A DNA stretch of 64,000 bases, taken from positions 40,413 to 104,412 of the forward strand of contig JBEVWG010000055.1 in NCBI GenBank assembly GCA_040506705.1, given 5' to 3'. Below are positions 8,872 to 18,579 of this stretch, piece by piece. How positions within the stretch are numbered: position 1 is the stretch's first letter; the number at the start of each line of letters is the position of its first letter. This DNA is from Thiodiazotropha sp040506705 (GTDB lineage Bacteria; Pseudomonadota; Gammaproteobacteria; Chromatiales; Chromatiaceae). The notes beneath the pieces were generated by a model. It saw only the letters and a list, made by a program, of their open reading frames with translations. It was not told the DNA's origin and ran no database searches. Made by a program: the position numbers and the translations under genes.

Positions 8872-10104
8872 GTGTCACCGAAAACATCACTTGCTGATCG
8901 ACAACACGCCCTTGAGGCGGCCTTCAATCTATTTAATCAACTCTCTGAAGAGCTGACTGGATCCTATCAGCAGCTTCAATCCCAAGTGTTGGAACTCAGT
9001 CAGGAACTGGCTGCAGCCAGAAGTGAACGTATGGTTCAGTTGGCCGAGAAAGAGCGTCTGGCCGACCGTTTGGAGCGGTTACTCGAGACACTGCCTGCAG
9101 CTGTTATTGTTCTTGATGGTGAGGAGCGTGTTCGTGAATATAATCCGGCAGCAGAGAGGCTTTTAGGCAGGATAAAACCTCTGGATCAGTGGTCTGAGAT
9201 AGTTCGTCAACGGGCACTTGGGGGTGTGATCAAGGGTAATGAGCTGAAGTTGCTTAATGGCCATTTATTGACACTCTCATCCAGTCGTTTGGAGCAGGCA
9301 CCTGGCCATATCCTGGTTCTGGTTGATATTACGGAGACAAGGAAGCTACAGGAGCGACTCAATCGACGGGAGCGTTTGACCGCCATGGGTGAAATGTCAG
9401 CGCAACTTGCTCACCAGATGCGCACGCCGCTGAGCAGCGCGCTCCTCTATGTCTCCCATCTTGCAAATGAAGATTTAAACCCACACAAACGCCAGCAATT
9501 TACTGCAAAGTTACGAGATCGTTTGCAACATATGGAGCGTCAAATTCACGACATCCTGATGTTTGCACGAGGTGAAGATGCCGGTGAGTCCCAAATATTG
9601 GTGAGTCATCTACTGCAGACTTTTTCGTCAACTGTGGATCAGGAATTAAACAACTCTGGCGTTACTCTCGAAATTGATGATCAGAGTCATGGCCGTGCAA
9701 TCATGCTGGGACGTGAAGATGCCCTGCTGGGCTTGTTGGGTAATTTATTGGAAAACGCGATTCAGCAAGGGGCGAAGCTTGTGCAGATAACCCTCAAACT
9801 GGGTGATGAGATCGAACTTGAAATTGCTGACAACGGCCTGGGTATTGAGGATGAATTGTTAGCACGTATTTTCGATCCTTTTTTCACTACACGTAGTGGT
9901 GGCACCGGACTGGGGTTGGCGGTTGTACAGAATCTCGTACTCAACCATGGGGGCGAGATCATAGCCACTCATTCAAACTCAGGTGGCGCCCTGTTTCAAA
10001 TGCGATTTCCCAGTGCAGCGGATAGTTCAGAACAGATATCAACGCCTCTGTTTACCAATCAACAAACGACAGTTGGCGTTGAACAAAGAAGGAGCCTGTC
10101 ATGA
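8872..10104 (+). CDS. fleS: PAS-domain sensor histidine kinase FleS
   Basis: The 410-residue cytosolic kinase has an N-terminal coiled coil (~25-70), a PAS domain (~72-155), the dimerisation/phosphoacceptor helix with H181 in LAHQMRTPLSSAL, and an HATPase domain (LLENAIQQG, DNGLGIEDELL, GGTGLGLAVVQNL). FleS phosphorylates FleR in the flagellar class III cascade. The GTG at 8872 is the only usable start after an in-frame stop at 8845. No membrane segments are present, as in Pseudomonas FleS. It overlaps fleR by 4 nt. Confidence 0.9.
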   Translation: MSPKTSLADRQHALEAAFNLFNQLSEELTGSYQQLQSQVLELSQELAAARSERMVQLAEKERLADRLERLLETLPAAVIVLDGEERVREYNPAAERLLGRIKPLDQWSEIVRQRALGGVIKGNELKLLNGHLLTLSSSRLEQAPGHILVLVDITETRKLQERLNRRERLTAMGEMSAQLAHQMRTPLSSALLYVSHLANEDLNPHKRQQFTAKLRDRLQHMERQIHDILMFARGEDAGESQILVSHLLQTFSSTVDQELNNSGVTLEIDDQSHGRAIMLGREDALLGLLGNLLENAIQQGAKLVQITLKLGDEIELEIADNGLGIEDELLARIFDPFFTTRSGGTGLGLAVVQNLVLNHGGEIIATHSNSGGALFQMRFPSAADSSEQISTPLFTNQQTTVGVEQRRSLS

Positions 10105-11441
10105 GTCAAGCGACGGTGCTGATAGTTGAAGATGATCCCGATCTGCGGGAAGCGCTTAGTGACACCCTTGAGCTCTCTGGTTATCCAGTGTGTACAGCTG
10201 AGGGGGGACGATCAGCCCTCGAGATTTTACAGCGTGAGTCCATCGGTATGATTGTCAGTGATGTGCAGATGCAACCCATGGATGGCCACACATTACTACG
10301 TGAAATAAGGCACGCTTATCCTGAACTACCGGTATTACTGATGACTGCATATGGCAGCATTGAAAAGGCAGTAATGGCAATGCATGACGGTGCTGTTGAT
10401 TATCTGGTGAAACCTTTTGAAGCAGAAGTTCTGGTCAGTAAGGTTGCTGCAAACATCCAGCCTGTTATTGAACCCTCCAGTGGCGGACCTGTGGTAGAAG
10501 ATGTTCGCAGTCATGAAGTTCTGGAATTGGCTCGCAGAGTTGCGTTGAGTGAAGCAACGGTATTGCTGAATGGGGAGAGTGGTACGGGTAAGGAGGTGTT
10601 CGCACGATATATTCATCAACATTCTCCCCGTAACAGTGGTCCATTCATCGCCATCAACTGTGCAGCAATTCCTGAAAATATGCTTGAGGCCGTTCTTTTC
10701 GGCTATGAGAAAGGGGCCTTTACCGGTGCCTATCAGGCTACTGCAGGTAAGTTCGAACAGGCGCAGGGGGGAACACTGCTGTTAGACGAAATCTCAGAAA
10801 TGAGTCTCGCTTTGCAGGCCAAGCTACTTCGGGTCTTACAGGAAAAGGAGTTGGAGCGTCTTGGTGGACGCAAGTTGATAGAATTGGATGTGCGCGTATT
10901 GGCGACCACCAATCGCAAGCTTCGTGAAGAGGTTTCTGCAGGACGTTTTCGTGAAGACCTCTATTATCGTCTCAATGTATTTCCCCTGACTCTGCCGCCA
11001 CTGCGTGAGCGTCAGCGGGATATCCTGCCACTTGCACATCACCTGCTGCAACACAGTTTGCGCTCTGGTCAGACGCTTCCAAAATTTACCGATGCAGCTG
11101 AACAACAGTTACTTGAGCACGCTTGGCCAGGCAACGTTAGGGAGCTGGACAATCTCATGCAGCGGGCGCTGATTCTCAATAGCAGTGGCATGATTGATGT
11201 GGCAGATCTCTGCTTTGAATCAACTTCATCAAACTCTAAACCGGAAGAGACAGTAGTAGCATCGAACGTTGGCAAGCTTCCTGAAGATTTGAGATCTGTC
11301 GAGGAACAGATGATTCTCGATGCCTTGGGGAAGGGTGGTGTAAGCCGAAAACATGTCGCCAGCAGGTTAGGTATCAGTGAACGTACCCTGCGTTACAAGA
11401 TCGCTCGTATGCGGGATGCCGGTGTAGCCATACCAGGGTGA
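10101..11441 (+). CDS. fleR: Sigma-54 response regulator FleR
   Basis: An NtrC-type regulator of 446 residues: receiver domain with phosphoacceptor D54 (IVSDVQMQPMDG), AAA+ domain with Walker A GESGTGKE and an intact GAFTGA loop at 205-210, and a C-terminal Fis helix-turn-helix (RKHVASRLGISERTLRYK). Paired with FleS it drives sigma-54 transcription of basal-body and hook genes. The start overlaps fleS through ATGA, which implies translational coupling. The next genes, fliE onward, are its expected targets. Confidence 0.92.
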   Translation: MSQATVLIVEDDPDLREALSDTLELSGYPVCTAEGGRSALEILQRESIGMIVSDVQMQPMDGHTLLREIRHAYPELPVLLMTAYGSIEKAVMAMHDGAVDYLVKPFEAEVLVSKVAANIQPVIEPSSGGPVVEDVRSHEVLELARRVALSEATVLLNGESGTGKEVFARYIHQHSPRNSGPFIAINCAAIPENMLEAVLFGYEKGAFTGAYQATAGKFEQAQGGTLLLDEISEMSLALQAKLLRVLQEKELERLGGRKLIELDVRVLATTNRKLREEVSAGRFREDLYYRLNVFPLTLPPLRERQRDILPLAHHLLQHSLRSGQTLPKFTDAAEQQLLEHAWPGNVRELDNLMQRALILNSSGMIDVADLCFESTSSNSKPEETVVASNVGKLPEDLRSVEEQMILDALGKGGVSRKHVASRLGISERTLRYKIARMRDAGVAIPG

Positions 11442-11443
11442 GC

Positions 11444-11459
11444 TGGTGTGATTTCTGCA
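11444..11459 (+). promoter_or_regulatory. Candidate sigma-54 promoter upstream of fliE
   Basis: TGGTGTG-ATTT-CTGCA keeps the invariant GG (11445-11446) and GC (11457-11458) at 12-nt offset and lies 38 nt before the fliE start, just after fleR. The -24 half is weaker than that before fleS. Confidence 0.6.
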
Positions 11460-11496
11460 TAGATCATATAAACAGTGACATAACGGAGCATAGGTT

Positions 11497-11817
11497 ATGA
11501 ATAACAACATGAACATTGAACAAGTACTTGCTCAGATGCGAGTGATGTCGTCACAAGCTGCGGATAATGCTCAGGAGTCTCCTAAGAGTTCGGGCGCTGA
11601 CTTTTCCGCGCTGCTCAAGCAGTCGATTGATCATGTCAATTCCATACAGCAGGAAGCGAGTGCTTTGCGTACTGCCTTTGATAGTGGCCAGGGGGAGATG
11701 GATTTGGCACAGGTGATGATAGCTGCTCAAAAATCGAGTCTCTCCTTTGAAGCCATGGTTCAGGTACGGAACAAATTGGTCGAAGCGTATAAAGACGTGA
11801 TGAATATGCCAATCTAA
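11497..11817 (+). CDS. fliE: Flagellar hook-basal body protein FliE
   Basis: The 106-residue protein ends with the FliE signature (LAQVMIAAQKSSLSFEAMVQVRNKLVEAY). FliE links the MS ring to the proximal rod and is an early export substrate. There is no cleavable signal peptide. It is the first gene of the fliEFGHIJ operon, preceded by a candidate sigma-54 promoter. Confidence 0.95.
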   Translation: MNNNMNIEQVLAQMRVMSSQAADNAQESPKSSGADFSALLKQSIDHVNSIQQEASALRTAFDSGQGEMDLAQVMIAAQKSSLSFEAMVQVRNKLVEAYKDVMNMPI

Positions 11818-11840
11818 CTGATTGAATAAGAAGGCTAAAA

Positions 11841-13520
11841 ATGGCAACTGTAACATCCGAACATACAAATAACGAACTCCAAGCTGGGTCTCGTTTACAA
11901 GATAATCCCATTGTTAGACAAATTGCTGTCATGGTTGGCATTGCGGCAAGCGTCGCCTTGGGTGTGGCGGTTGTGCTTTGGACACAGAAGCCAAGCTACA
12001 GTCCACTGTTCGGAAATTTACCCAGTAAAGATGCGATGGAGATTGCTCAAGCGCTGCAGCAGGCTGGCATCAAGTATGAGATTGACCAAGCCAACGGCAT
12101 TGTTATGGTGCCCAGTTCCAGTCTACAAGAGGCGCGGATGAAACTTGCCGGCCAGGGTTTGCCGCAGTCTGGCTCTACTGGTTTCGAGCTGATGCAGGAA
12201 GATACAGGATTTTCCACCAGCAGGCTGGTTCAAACCGCTCGTTATCAGCGAGCGATCGAAGGCGAGTTGGCTCGCTCAATCATGACGATGGCGAATGTTG
12301 ATAGCGCCAGGGTTCATCTTGCAACGCCAAAACAGTCTGTTTTTATTCGTAAAAGAAAGTTTCCCAGTGCTTCAGTAGTGATCAAGCTCTATCCGGGACG
12401 ATCACTGGAAAAGGGGCAGGTGGAGGCGATTACTCACCTTGTCGCCTCAAGCGTGCCTGAACTGGACGTCTCTCATGTGACTGTTGTAGACCAGAAAGGC
12501 CGGCTGCTGAGTAGCAAGAAAGATACTCGGGAAATGCAACTGACTTCACGACAATTTGAGTATACACGGGAGCTTGAGGAGCACTATAAGCAACGTATTG
12601 AAGATATTCTTTCGCCAATGGTAGGGCGAGACAATCTTCGAGCTGAAGTGACTGCTGATATGGATTTCACTTATGTCGAACAGACTCAGGAATACTATAA
12701 TCCTGATGTGAACGCACTTCGTTCTGAACAGATTAATGAACAGCAATCGGTACTGAGTGATATACAAGGGGTGCCCGGGGCCTTAACCAATCAGCCTCCT
12801 GCAGCAGCAAATGCGCCTCAAGTGGCGACAGGTGGGGCTGAGGGCGAGGAGGGCGGCACTCCGGTTAATAGCAGTAAACGAGCCACGCGCAATTTCGAAC
12901 TGGATAAGACGATCAGTCATACCCGCCTGCCCAGCAGCCGGTTACGTCGGCTTTCGGTAGCCGTGGTAGTCAACGACCGCTATCAGGCCGGTGAAGATGG
13001 TGGGGTTGTCCCGGTTGAGCGAACTGCTGAAGAGATCACCCGGTTGTCTAACCTGGTCAAAGAGGCTGTAGGTTTCGATATACAGCGTGGTGATCGAGTA
13101 CAAGTGATCAATGAGGCTTTTTTTGTGCCTCAGCCGATTGAACCGCTACCTGTAGCCCCAATGTGGGAGGAGAGCTGGTTCTGGGATCTGGTTCGTCAGG
13201 TTGGTGGTGCTCTGCTCTTCCTGCTTTTGGTTTTTGGCGTATTGAAGCCAACTATGACAAGGTTAACCAGGCAAGTGGCTACCACCCAGATGACTCAGTC
13301 TATGGCGACAGCCGGAGCAGTAGCAGGAGAGGGCGGTATGGCAAACATGGCTGTTGAGGGGGGTGAGATGGGTATGTTGTCGGAAGATGACTCTTCTCTT
13401 CAGCTTCCAGGCCCCCAAAGTTATGAAAAAACATTAGATGCAGCGCGGAATATGATTCAGGATGATCCCAAACGCGTGGCTCAGGTAGTTAAAAAGTGGA
13501 TTTCAGAAGATGGCCAATAA
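11841..13520 (+). CDS. fliF: Flagellar MS-ring protein FliF
   Basis: The 559-residue protein has an N-terminal membrane helix (~28-47), a YscJ/FliF ring-building domain (~50-225, including SGLP-type turn GQGLPQSGSTGFELM), the FliF C domain (~250-435), a second membrane helix (~448-468), and a cytoplasmic tail that binds FliG. It forms the MS ring, the first structure of the basal body. The reading frame overlaps fliG by 11 nt. Confidence 0.95.
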   Translation: MATVTSEHTNNELQAGSRLQDNPIVRQIAVMVGIAASVALGVAVVLWTQKPSYSPLFGNLPSKDAMEIAQALQQAGIKYEIDQANGIVMVPSSSLQEARMKLAGQGLPQSGSTGFELMQEDTGFSTSRLVQTARYQRAIEGELARSIMTMANVDSARVHLATPKQSVFIRKRKFPSASVVIKLYPGRSLEKGQVEAITHLVASSVPELDVSHVTVVDQKGRLLSSKKDTREMQLTSRQFEYTRELEEHYKQRIEDILSPMVGRDNLRAEVTADMDFTYVEQTQEYYNPDVNALRSEQINEQQSVLSDIQGVPGALTNQPPAAANAPQVATGGAEGEEGGTPVNSSKRATRNFELDKTISHTRLPSSRLRRLSVAVVVNDRYQAGEDGGVVPVERTAEEITRLSNLVKEAVGFDIQRGDRVQVINEAFFVPQPIEPLPVAPMWEESWFWDLVRQVGGALLFLLLVFGVLKPTMTRLTRQVATTQMTQSMATAGAVAGEGGMANMAVEGGEMGMLSEDDSSLQLPGPQSYEKTLDAARNMIQDDPKRVAQVVKKWISEDGQ

Positions 13521-14568
13521 TCAAACTGCCAATACAGCGATGAGTCAGGCTTCACCTGAGAAGCAGGCAGAAGTGGGTAACATCAATGGTCTGCAACGCT
13601 CAGCAATTCTTTTGTTGGCGCTTGGTGAAAAGGATGCAGCAGAAATCTTACGCCATATGGGGCCTAAAGAGGTTCAGGATGTCGGTTTAGCAATGGCCTC
13701 TCTGACAGGAGTCAGCACTGATCAGATGGAAGCCGTAATGCATCAGTTTGTCTCAACATTAGAGCAGGAGACCGCTTTGGGTCTGGGCTCGGATGAATAC
13801 ATCCGTAATATGTTGACCAATGCCTTAGGTGAAGATAAGGCTGGCGGCGTGATCGACCGAATATTATTGGGCCGTAACAGTAAGGGATTGGAACAGCTTA
13901 AATGGATGGACCCTCGTGGCATTGCTGAATTGATTCGCCTGGAACATCCCCAGATTATTGCCATTGTACTCTCTTTCCTTGAGCCGGATCAGGCAGCACA
14001 GGTGGTGAGTCAATTTGCAGATAGAGTTCGTACCGATGTCATGATGCGAATTGCAACTCTGGATGGCATACAGCCCGTTGCCCTTCAGGAGCTCGACGAG
14101 ATACTCGAAAAACAGTTCTCAGGAGCATCGAATGTAAAGTCTTCCAACCTTGGTGGCGTCAAAGCTGCTGCTGAAATCCTCAACATGTTGGATGGTGCGG
14201 TTGAGAGTAAACTGATGGAAGAGATAACTGAGGTCGATTCTGATCTGGGCCAAGAGCTTCAGGACAACATGTTCGTCTTCGAAAACCTCATCGATGTTGA
14301 TGACCGGGGTATTCAAGCCTTGCTACGAGAAGTCAGTACTGAACAGCTTCTGTTGGCGTTGCGTGGTGCCGATGAAGCACTCAAAGAGAAGATCTTCAAG
14401 AATATGTCCAAGCGTGCAGCTGAAATGCTCAAAGATGACCTGGAAGCTGCAGCACCAGCTAAACTGAGTGATGTGGAGGCATCTCAGAAGGAGATTCTCC
14501 AAGTAGCCCGCCGTCTGGCGGACGCCGGTGAAATCATGCTTGGAGGCGGTGGTGATGAGTTCGTCTAA
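13510..14568 (+). CDS. fliG: Flagellar motor switch protein FliG
   Basis: The 352-residue switch protein has N (~25-125), middle (~130-240, with RLEHPQIIAIVLSFL, the EHPQ motif) and C-terminal domains. The C-terminal helix carries the charged residues that contact MotA (around DDRGIQALLREVSTEQLLLALRG region). FliG binds FliF and FliM and converts stator torque into rotation. It starts inside the end of fliF and is followed by fliH with a 14-nt overlap. Confidence 0.95.
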   Translation: MANNQTANTAMSQASPEKQAEVGNINGLQRSAILLLALGEKDAAEILRHMGPKEVQDVGLAMASLTGVSTDQMEAVMHQFVSTLEQETALGLGSDEYIRNMLTNALGEDKAGGVIDRILLGRNSKGLEQLKWMDPRGIAELIRLEHPQIIAIVLSFLEPDQAAQVVSQFADRVRTDVMMRIATLDGIQPVALQELDEILEKQFSGASNVKSSNLGGVKAAAEILNMLDGAVESKLMEEITEVDSDLGQELQDNMFVFENLIDVDDRGIQALLREVSTEQLLLALRGADEALKEKIFKNMSKRAAEMLKDDLEAAAPAKLSDVEASQKEILQVARRLADAGEIMLGGGGDEFV

Positions 14569-15259
14569 ATACGACGATGAAGGATCAATCGATATCAGGC
14601 AGTGGTTACCTCCTGAAATGGGTGATGGCAAGAAAAGCCAAAGCAGAGGCACGATACATCCACCCGGTGCACCGCCTACAGCCCAGCAGCTTGAAGCGAT
14701 ACAGCAACAGGCCTATGAGGAGGGTTTCGAAAAGGGCAAACAGGAGGGGTTTGAGTTTGGTCATAAAGAGGGCTTGAATCAGGCCCGCCAGGATTTGCAC
14801 CACTACACCAGCCAGCTCGATCGATTGCTTGAAACTTTTGTCCGACCCTTGCGCAACCTCGATAACCAAGTCGAGAAAGAGCTGTTAGCATTGGTTATCG
14901 CTATTGTTAAACAGCTAGTTCGGCGTGAGGTTAAAAGCGACCCTAATCTGATAGTAGGCGTGGTGCGTGAAGCGCTCTCTGTACTACCTGTCTCATCTCG
15001 GAATGTACGTCTCCTGCTCCATCCTGAAGATGCTGAGTTGATCCGGGAAGTCTATGCATTAGGAGATGCGGAAGTTGGCTGGGATTTGATCGAAGATCCA
15101 GTAATAAACCGGGGAGGGTGCAGAGTGGTCACCGATACCTCACAGGTCGATGCTACCCTTGAGTCCCGGCTGGCCAGCCTGATTGCACCGTTATTGGCTG
15201 GTGCACGAGCCATTGATGAGCAGATGGAAGAGGATCAGGGCGATGGAATTACTCGGTGA
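14555..15259 (+). CDS. fliH: Flagellar assembly protein FliH
   Basis: The 234-residue product has the glycine-spaced helix typical of FliH (EEGFEKGKQEGFEFGHKEG, residues ~56-75) and the C-terminal FliH/YscL domain. FliH is the peripheral stalk-like negative regulator of the FliI ATPase. I start it at ATG 14555, nine bases after GGAGG, inside the end of fliG, rather than at the ATG 27 nt upstream, which would deepen the overlap. It overlaps fliI by 17 nt. Confidence 0.9.
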   Translation: MSSSKYDDEGSIDIRQWLPPEMGDGKKSQSRGTIHPPGAPPTAQQLEAIQQQAYEEGFEKGKQEGFEFGHKEGLNQARQDLHHYTSQLDRLLETFVRPLRNLDNQVEKELLALVIAIVKQLVRREVKSDPNLIVGVVREALSVLPVSSRNVRLLLHPEDAELIREVYALGDAEVGWDLIEDPVINRGGCRVVTDTSQVDATLESRLASLIAPLLAGARAIDEQMEEDQGDGITR

Positions 15260-16652
15260 GGAGCGGCAAAATTTATGGGCAGAGCGCTTACGCCGTTATC
15301 AGGATCGCCTGGGTGATGACCGGGGCCTGGTGGTCGAGGGCAGGTTGACCCGAATGGTCGGTTTGACCCTGGAGGCCATTGGTTGCCGTGCAGTGATTGG
15401 TGGTCAATGTGATGTAGTGAGCAGTAATGGCACACATATAGAATCTGAAGTGGTTGGTTTTGGTGAGGACAGCCTCTATCTGATGCCAACGGGCGATATC
15501 CATGGCCTGGAACAGGGGGCGCGAGTTATCCCGACAGGACGTGTTTGTGAAGCTGTAGTCGGGGAGCATCTGCTTGGCAGGGTGATCGATGGCGCAGGAA
15601 AGCCACTGGATAGTCTTGGTCCGCTACACACCGATGAGCGACGTCCACTGACCGGAACCAGTTTCAACCCCCTTGCCCGTACACCTATACGAGAACCCTT
15701 GGATGTTGGCGTCAGAGCAATCAATGCCTTATTGAGTGTGGGGCGAGGACAGAGACTGGGATTGTTCGCTGGATCAGGCGTGGGTAAGAGTGTGCTGCTT
15801 GGCATGATGACGCGCTACACCAATGCAGATGTCACTGTTGTTGGATTGATTGGTGAACGTGGTCGTGAGGTTAAAGAGTTTGTAGAGAACATTCTCGGCA
15901 AGGAGGGCCTGAAACGTGCTGTCGTGGTTGCAGTACCAGCGGATAATCCACCATTAAGACGGATGCATGGCGCAATGCTGGCCACGAGTATAGCTGAGAG
16001 CTTTCGTGAGCAGGGCAAACATGTGCTGCTGTTGATGGACTCTTTGACCAGGTTTGCTCAAGCCCAACGGGAAATTGCATTGGCGATACATGAGCCGCCG
16101 GCAACCAAAGGATATCCACCCTCTGTATTTGCCAAGTTACCACAACTGGTTGAGAGAGCAGGTAATGGGGATAAAGGCGGAGGCTCAATCACCGCCTTTT
16201 ACACGGTATTGACTGAGGGTGATGACCAGAATGACCCCATTGCCGATGCCGCACGGGCAATTCTCGATGGGCATATTGTCTTGTCGAGACAACTGGCAGA
16301 AGCTGGACACTATCCTGCTATCGATATTGAGGCCTCCATCAGCCGTGCGATGAACGACATCACCAACTATAGCCATCAGGACGCCGCCCGTTCATTTAAG
16401 CATCTATACTCTCTATATCAGCAGAATCGCGACCTAATAAGCGTTGGCGCCTACGAACCAGGGAGTGATGAACAGATAGATGTTGCTATATCGGCGATGC
16501 CTGCACTTAATGAGTTTCTGCGACAGGATATGTATACACCGGTGGCCTTGGCTCAGAGTCTTCGAGATCTCGAAACCCTGTTTCCTGCTGAGCCTGAACT
16601 TGAATCTGATATGCCGGCTGGACTTAGTCTGCCGAACCCTCTTGAACAATAA
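15243..16652 (+). CDS. fliI: Flagellum-specific export ATPase FliI
   Basis: The product is an F1-beta-like ATPase of 469 residues. Walker A is AGSGVGKS at 176-183, Walker B lies in HVLLLMDSLTRFAQAQREI, and the family motif GYPPSVFAKLPQLVERAG follows. It energises export gate loading with FliH and FliJ. The start is ATG 15243 (MELLGEERQNLW), within the fliH tail; the longer in-frame start at 15183 would overlap fliH by a further 60 nt without homologous sequence. Confidence 0.94.
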   Translation: MELLGEERQNLWAERLRRYQDRLGDDRGLVVEGRLTRMVGLTLEAIGCRAVIGGQCDVVSSNGTHIESEVVGFGEDSLYLMPTGDIHGLEQGARVIPTGRVCEAVVGEHLLGRVIDGAGKPLDSLGPLHTDERRPLTGTSFNPLARTPIREPLDVGVRAINALLSVGRGQRLGLFAGSGVGKSVLLGMMTRYTNADVTVVGLIGERGREVKEFVENILGKEGLKRAVVVAVPADNPPLRRMHGAMLATSIAESFREQGKHVLLLMDSLTRFAQAQREIALAIHEPPATKGYPPSVFAKLPQLVERAGNGDKGGGSITAFYTVLTEGDDQNDPIADAARAILDGHIVLSRQLAEAGHYPAIDIEASISRAMNDITNYSHQDAARSFKHLYSLYQQNRDLISVGAYEPGSDEQIDVAISAMPALNEFLRQDMYTPVALAQSLRDLETLFPAEPELESDMPAGLSLPNPLEQ

Positions 16653-16666
16653 CCCGGTAGATAACT

Positions 16667-17095
16667 ATGTCACCCACAAAGCGACTTAAACCTGTACAGC
16701 GATTCGCACGCTCAAAAGAGCAGAATGCGGCTCGTAGTATGGGTCAAGCACGCAAAAATCTTGAATTGGAAGAGGCAAAACTTAAGCAGCTGAAGCAATA
16801 TCATCAGGAATACCTTGATAGATTTCAACAGATTGCCAGCGAGGGTATGACAGCGACTCAACTGCAGGAATACAGAACCTTTCTTGCAAAATTAGATGAG
16901 GCCATCACTCAGCAGCAACAAGTTGTTGCAAGCAGCATGGTTGATCACAATAGTCACAAAGACAATTGGAAACAGAAACACAGCCGCACAGAGGCATTGA
17001 ACAAAGTATTAGGCCGTTATCGTGACCAGGAAAAAAAGGTTGCTGATCGCCGAGAGCAGAAAGAGAACGACGATCATAATCAGAGAAATAAATAA
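16667..17095 (+). CDS. fliJ: Flagellar export chaperone FliJ
   Basis: The 142-residue protein is an almost uninterrupted charged coiled coil (LELEEAKLKQLKQYHQEY onward), as in FliJ, which sits in the FliI ring centre and recycles chaperones. The tail is rich in K, E and D. It is the last flagellar structural gene here; the usual downstream fliK-fliL-fliM run is absent and an EAL-HDOD gene follows after 232 nt. Confidence 0.88.
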   Translation: MSPTKRLKPVQRFARSKEQNAARSMGQARKNLELEEAKLKQLKQYHQEYLDRFQQIASEGMTATQLQEYRTFLAKLDEAITQQQQVVASSMVDHNSHKDNWKQKHSRTEALNKVLGRYRDQEKKVADRREQKENDDHNQRNK

Positions 17096-17327
17096 CAGTC
17101 TTGAGCAGAGATGAGTCGCTATAAATCCTTACCAAAATTCTAGTTTCGATTAGTGTTAAAAGGCCCCAAGTAATGAATCGCATTCTTAACCATTTGAATG
17201 GGTATCTGATTTATCCTCTTCAAAAAAGTGGTTATAAAATCTGTTTTTTTGTAGTTAATCGAGACGATTATTGTAAATTTTGTTGAAATCTGGTTTTAGA
17301 AAATACTTCTTGTGTATGATGTGAATC

Positions 17328-18569
17328 ATGTGTGAAGTATCGACCGGAACTGATCCACAACTACCGCCACAGATCGTGCAGATAGGCCGTCAGCCCATAC
17401 TGGACGCGCAGTTAAATGTCTATGGATATGAGTTGCTCTATCGAACAGTTGATGATCAACAAAAGTTTGATGGCGATGAGGCATCTGCACGAACCGTACT
17501 GAATAGCTTTCTCGAATTCGGTCTACAACGGCTGGTGGGTGATCATCGGGTCTTTATCAATATGACCCAACGATTCTTCACAGATCTTCCTGATTTACCA
17601 GTCGACAACTCAAGGATAGTAGTAGAAGTATTGGAAGATTTTGAGTTAACTCCGGAAGTTATTGCCGGCGTACGTAAACTTCATGAAGATGGTTATACCA
17701 TTGCATTGGATGACTATCGATTCGAGTCTCGTTGGGATCCGCTACTTAGCAGTTGTTCTTTCATAAAAGTCGATATTCTCGATTTGGATCTTGATGATTA
17801 TCAAGAAGAGATTAAACAATTACACGCTCTTGGCCTGAAACTGCTTGCAGAGAAAGTGGAGAATCGTGAGCAGTTCGAGACAGCCAAACGATTGGGCTTT
17901 GATCTGTTCCAAGGCTATTTTTTTGCCAAACCCCAAACAATCAAAACTACCCGAAGTCCAAGTAACAAGAGTGTACTACTCAAGGCAATAACCAAAATCA
18001 ATGATCCCAAGGCGGAAATAGATGAGATAGCTGCACTGATTGAGCATGATTCAAATCTAAGTTTTAAAGTCCTTCGGGTTGTGAACTCGGCAGCACGCAA
18101 CTTACCTAGAAAGGTAAACTCAATTCGTGAAGCGGTTGTTTTAGTCGGGCTAAACCGCTTGCGGGCGTGGAGCACTCTGTTTTTGATGGCTGGTTTTGAT
18201 GGGGCATCACCAGAACTGATTACAACCAGTCTTGTTAGGGCTGAGCTATGCAAGTCATTGACTGAGGTGTTCGTAAAAGGCCAACCGGACAGCGGTTATA
18301 CAGTCGGTCTTTTATCAACACTGGATGCCATGATGAATCAGCCTATGGAGGAGCTTTTGACAGAGATGCCCCTTCCTGACTATATGATTGAGGCATTGCG
18401 TGCTCATTCCGGGCCTTTCGGAACAGGCCTTCAGTGCGCAATCGATTTGGAAAGGTGTGATTGGATGAGTGATGCGGCTCAAATTCTTCCTGTTGAACAA
18501 TTGAATACAATTTATGTACATGCTCTTGAAACCGTGGAGACGCTGCGAAAAGAGTTCTCAGAAACATGA
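17328..18569 (+). CDS. EAL-HDOD signalling protein (YuxH type)
   Basis: The first half (~15-205) is an EAL domain and the second (~205-395) an HDOD domain. The EAL part keeps YELLYR (E-x-L-x-R), FINMT, VVEVLED, FIKVDI, LAEKVE and FQGYFF, but the DDFGTG loop reads DDYRFES, so the substrate/metal loop is altered and phosphodiesterase activity is doubtful. It may bind rather than cleave c-di-GMP. Such proteins act in motility and biofilm signalling. It is monocistronic, upstream of a convergent minus-strand operon. Confidence 0.88.
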   Translation: MCEVSTGTDPQLPPQIVQIGRQPILDAQLNVYGYELLYRTVDDQQKFDGDEASARTVLNSFLEFGLQRLVGDHRVFINMTQRFFTDLPDLPVDNSRIVVEVLEDFELTPEVIAGVRKLHEDGYTIALDDYRFESRWDPLLSSCSFIKVDILDLDLDDYQEEIKQLHALGLKLLAEKVENREQFETAKRLGFDLFQGYFFAKPQTIKTTRSPSNKSVLLKAITKINDPKAEIDEIAALIEHDSNLSFKVLRVVNSAARNLPRKVNSIREAVVLVGLNRLRAWSTLFLMAGFDGASPELITTSLVRAELCKSLTEVFVKGQPDSGYTVGLLSTLDAMMNQPMEELLTEMPLPDYMIEALRAHSGPFGTGLQCAIDLERCDWMSDAAQILPVEQLNTIYVHALETVETLRKEFSET

Positions 18570-18579
18570 GCGGGCTTCC

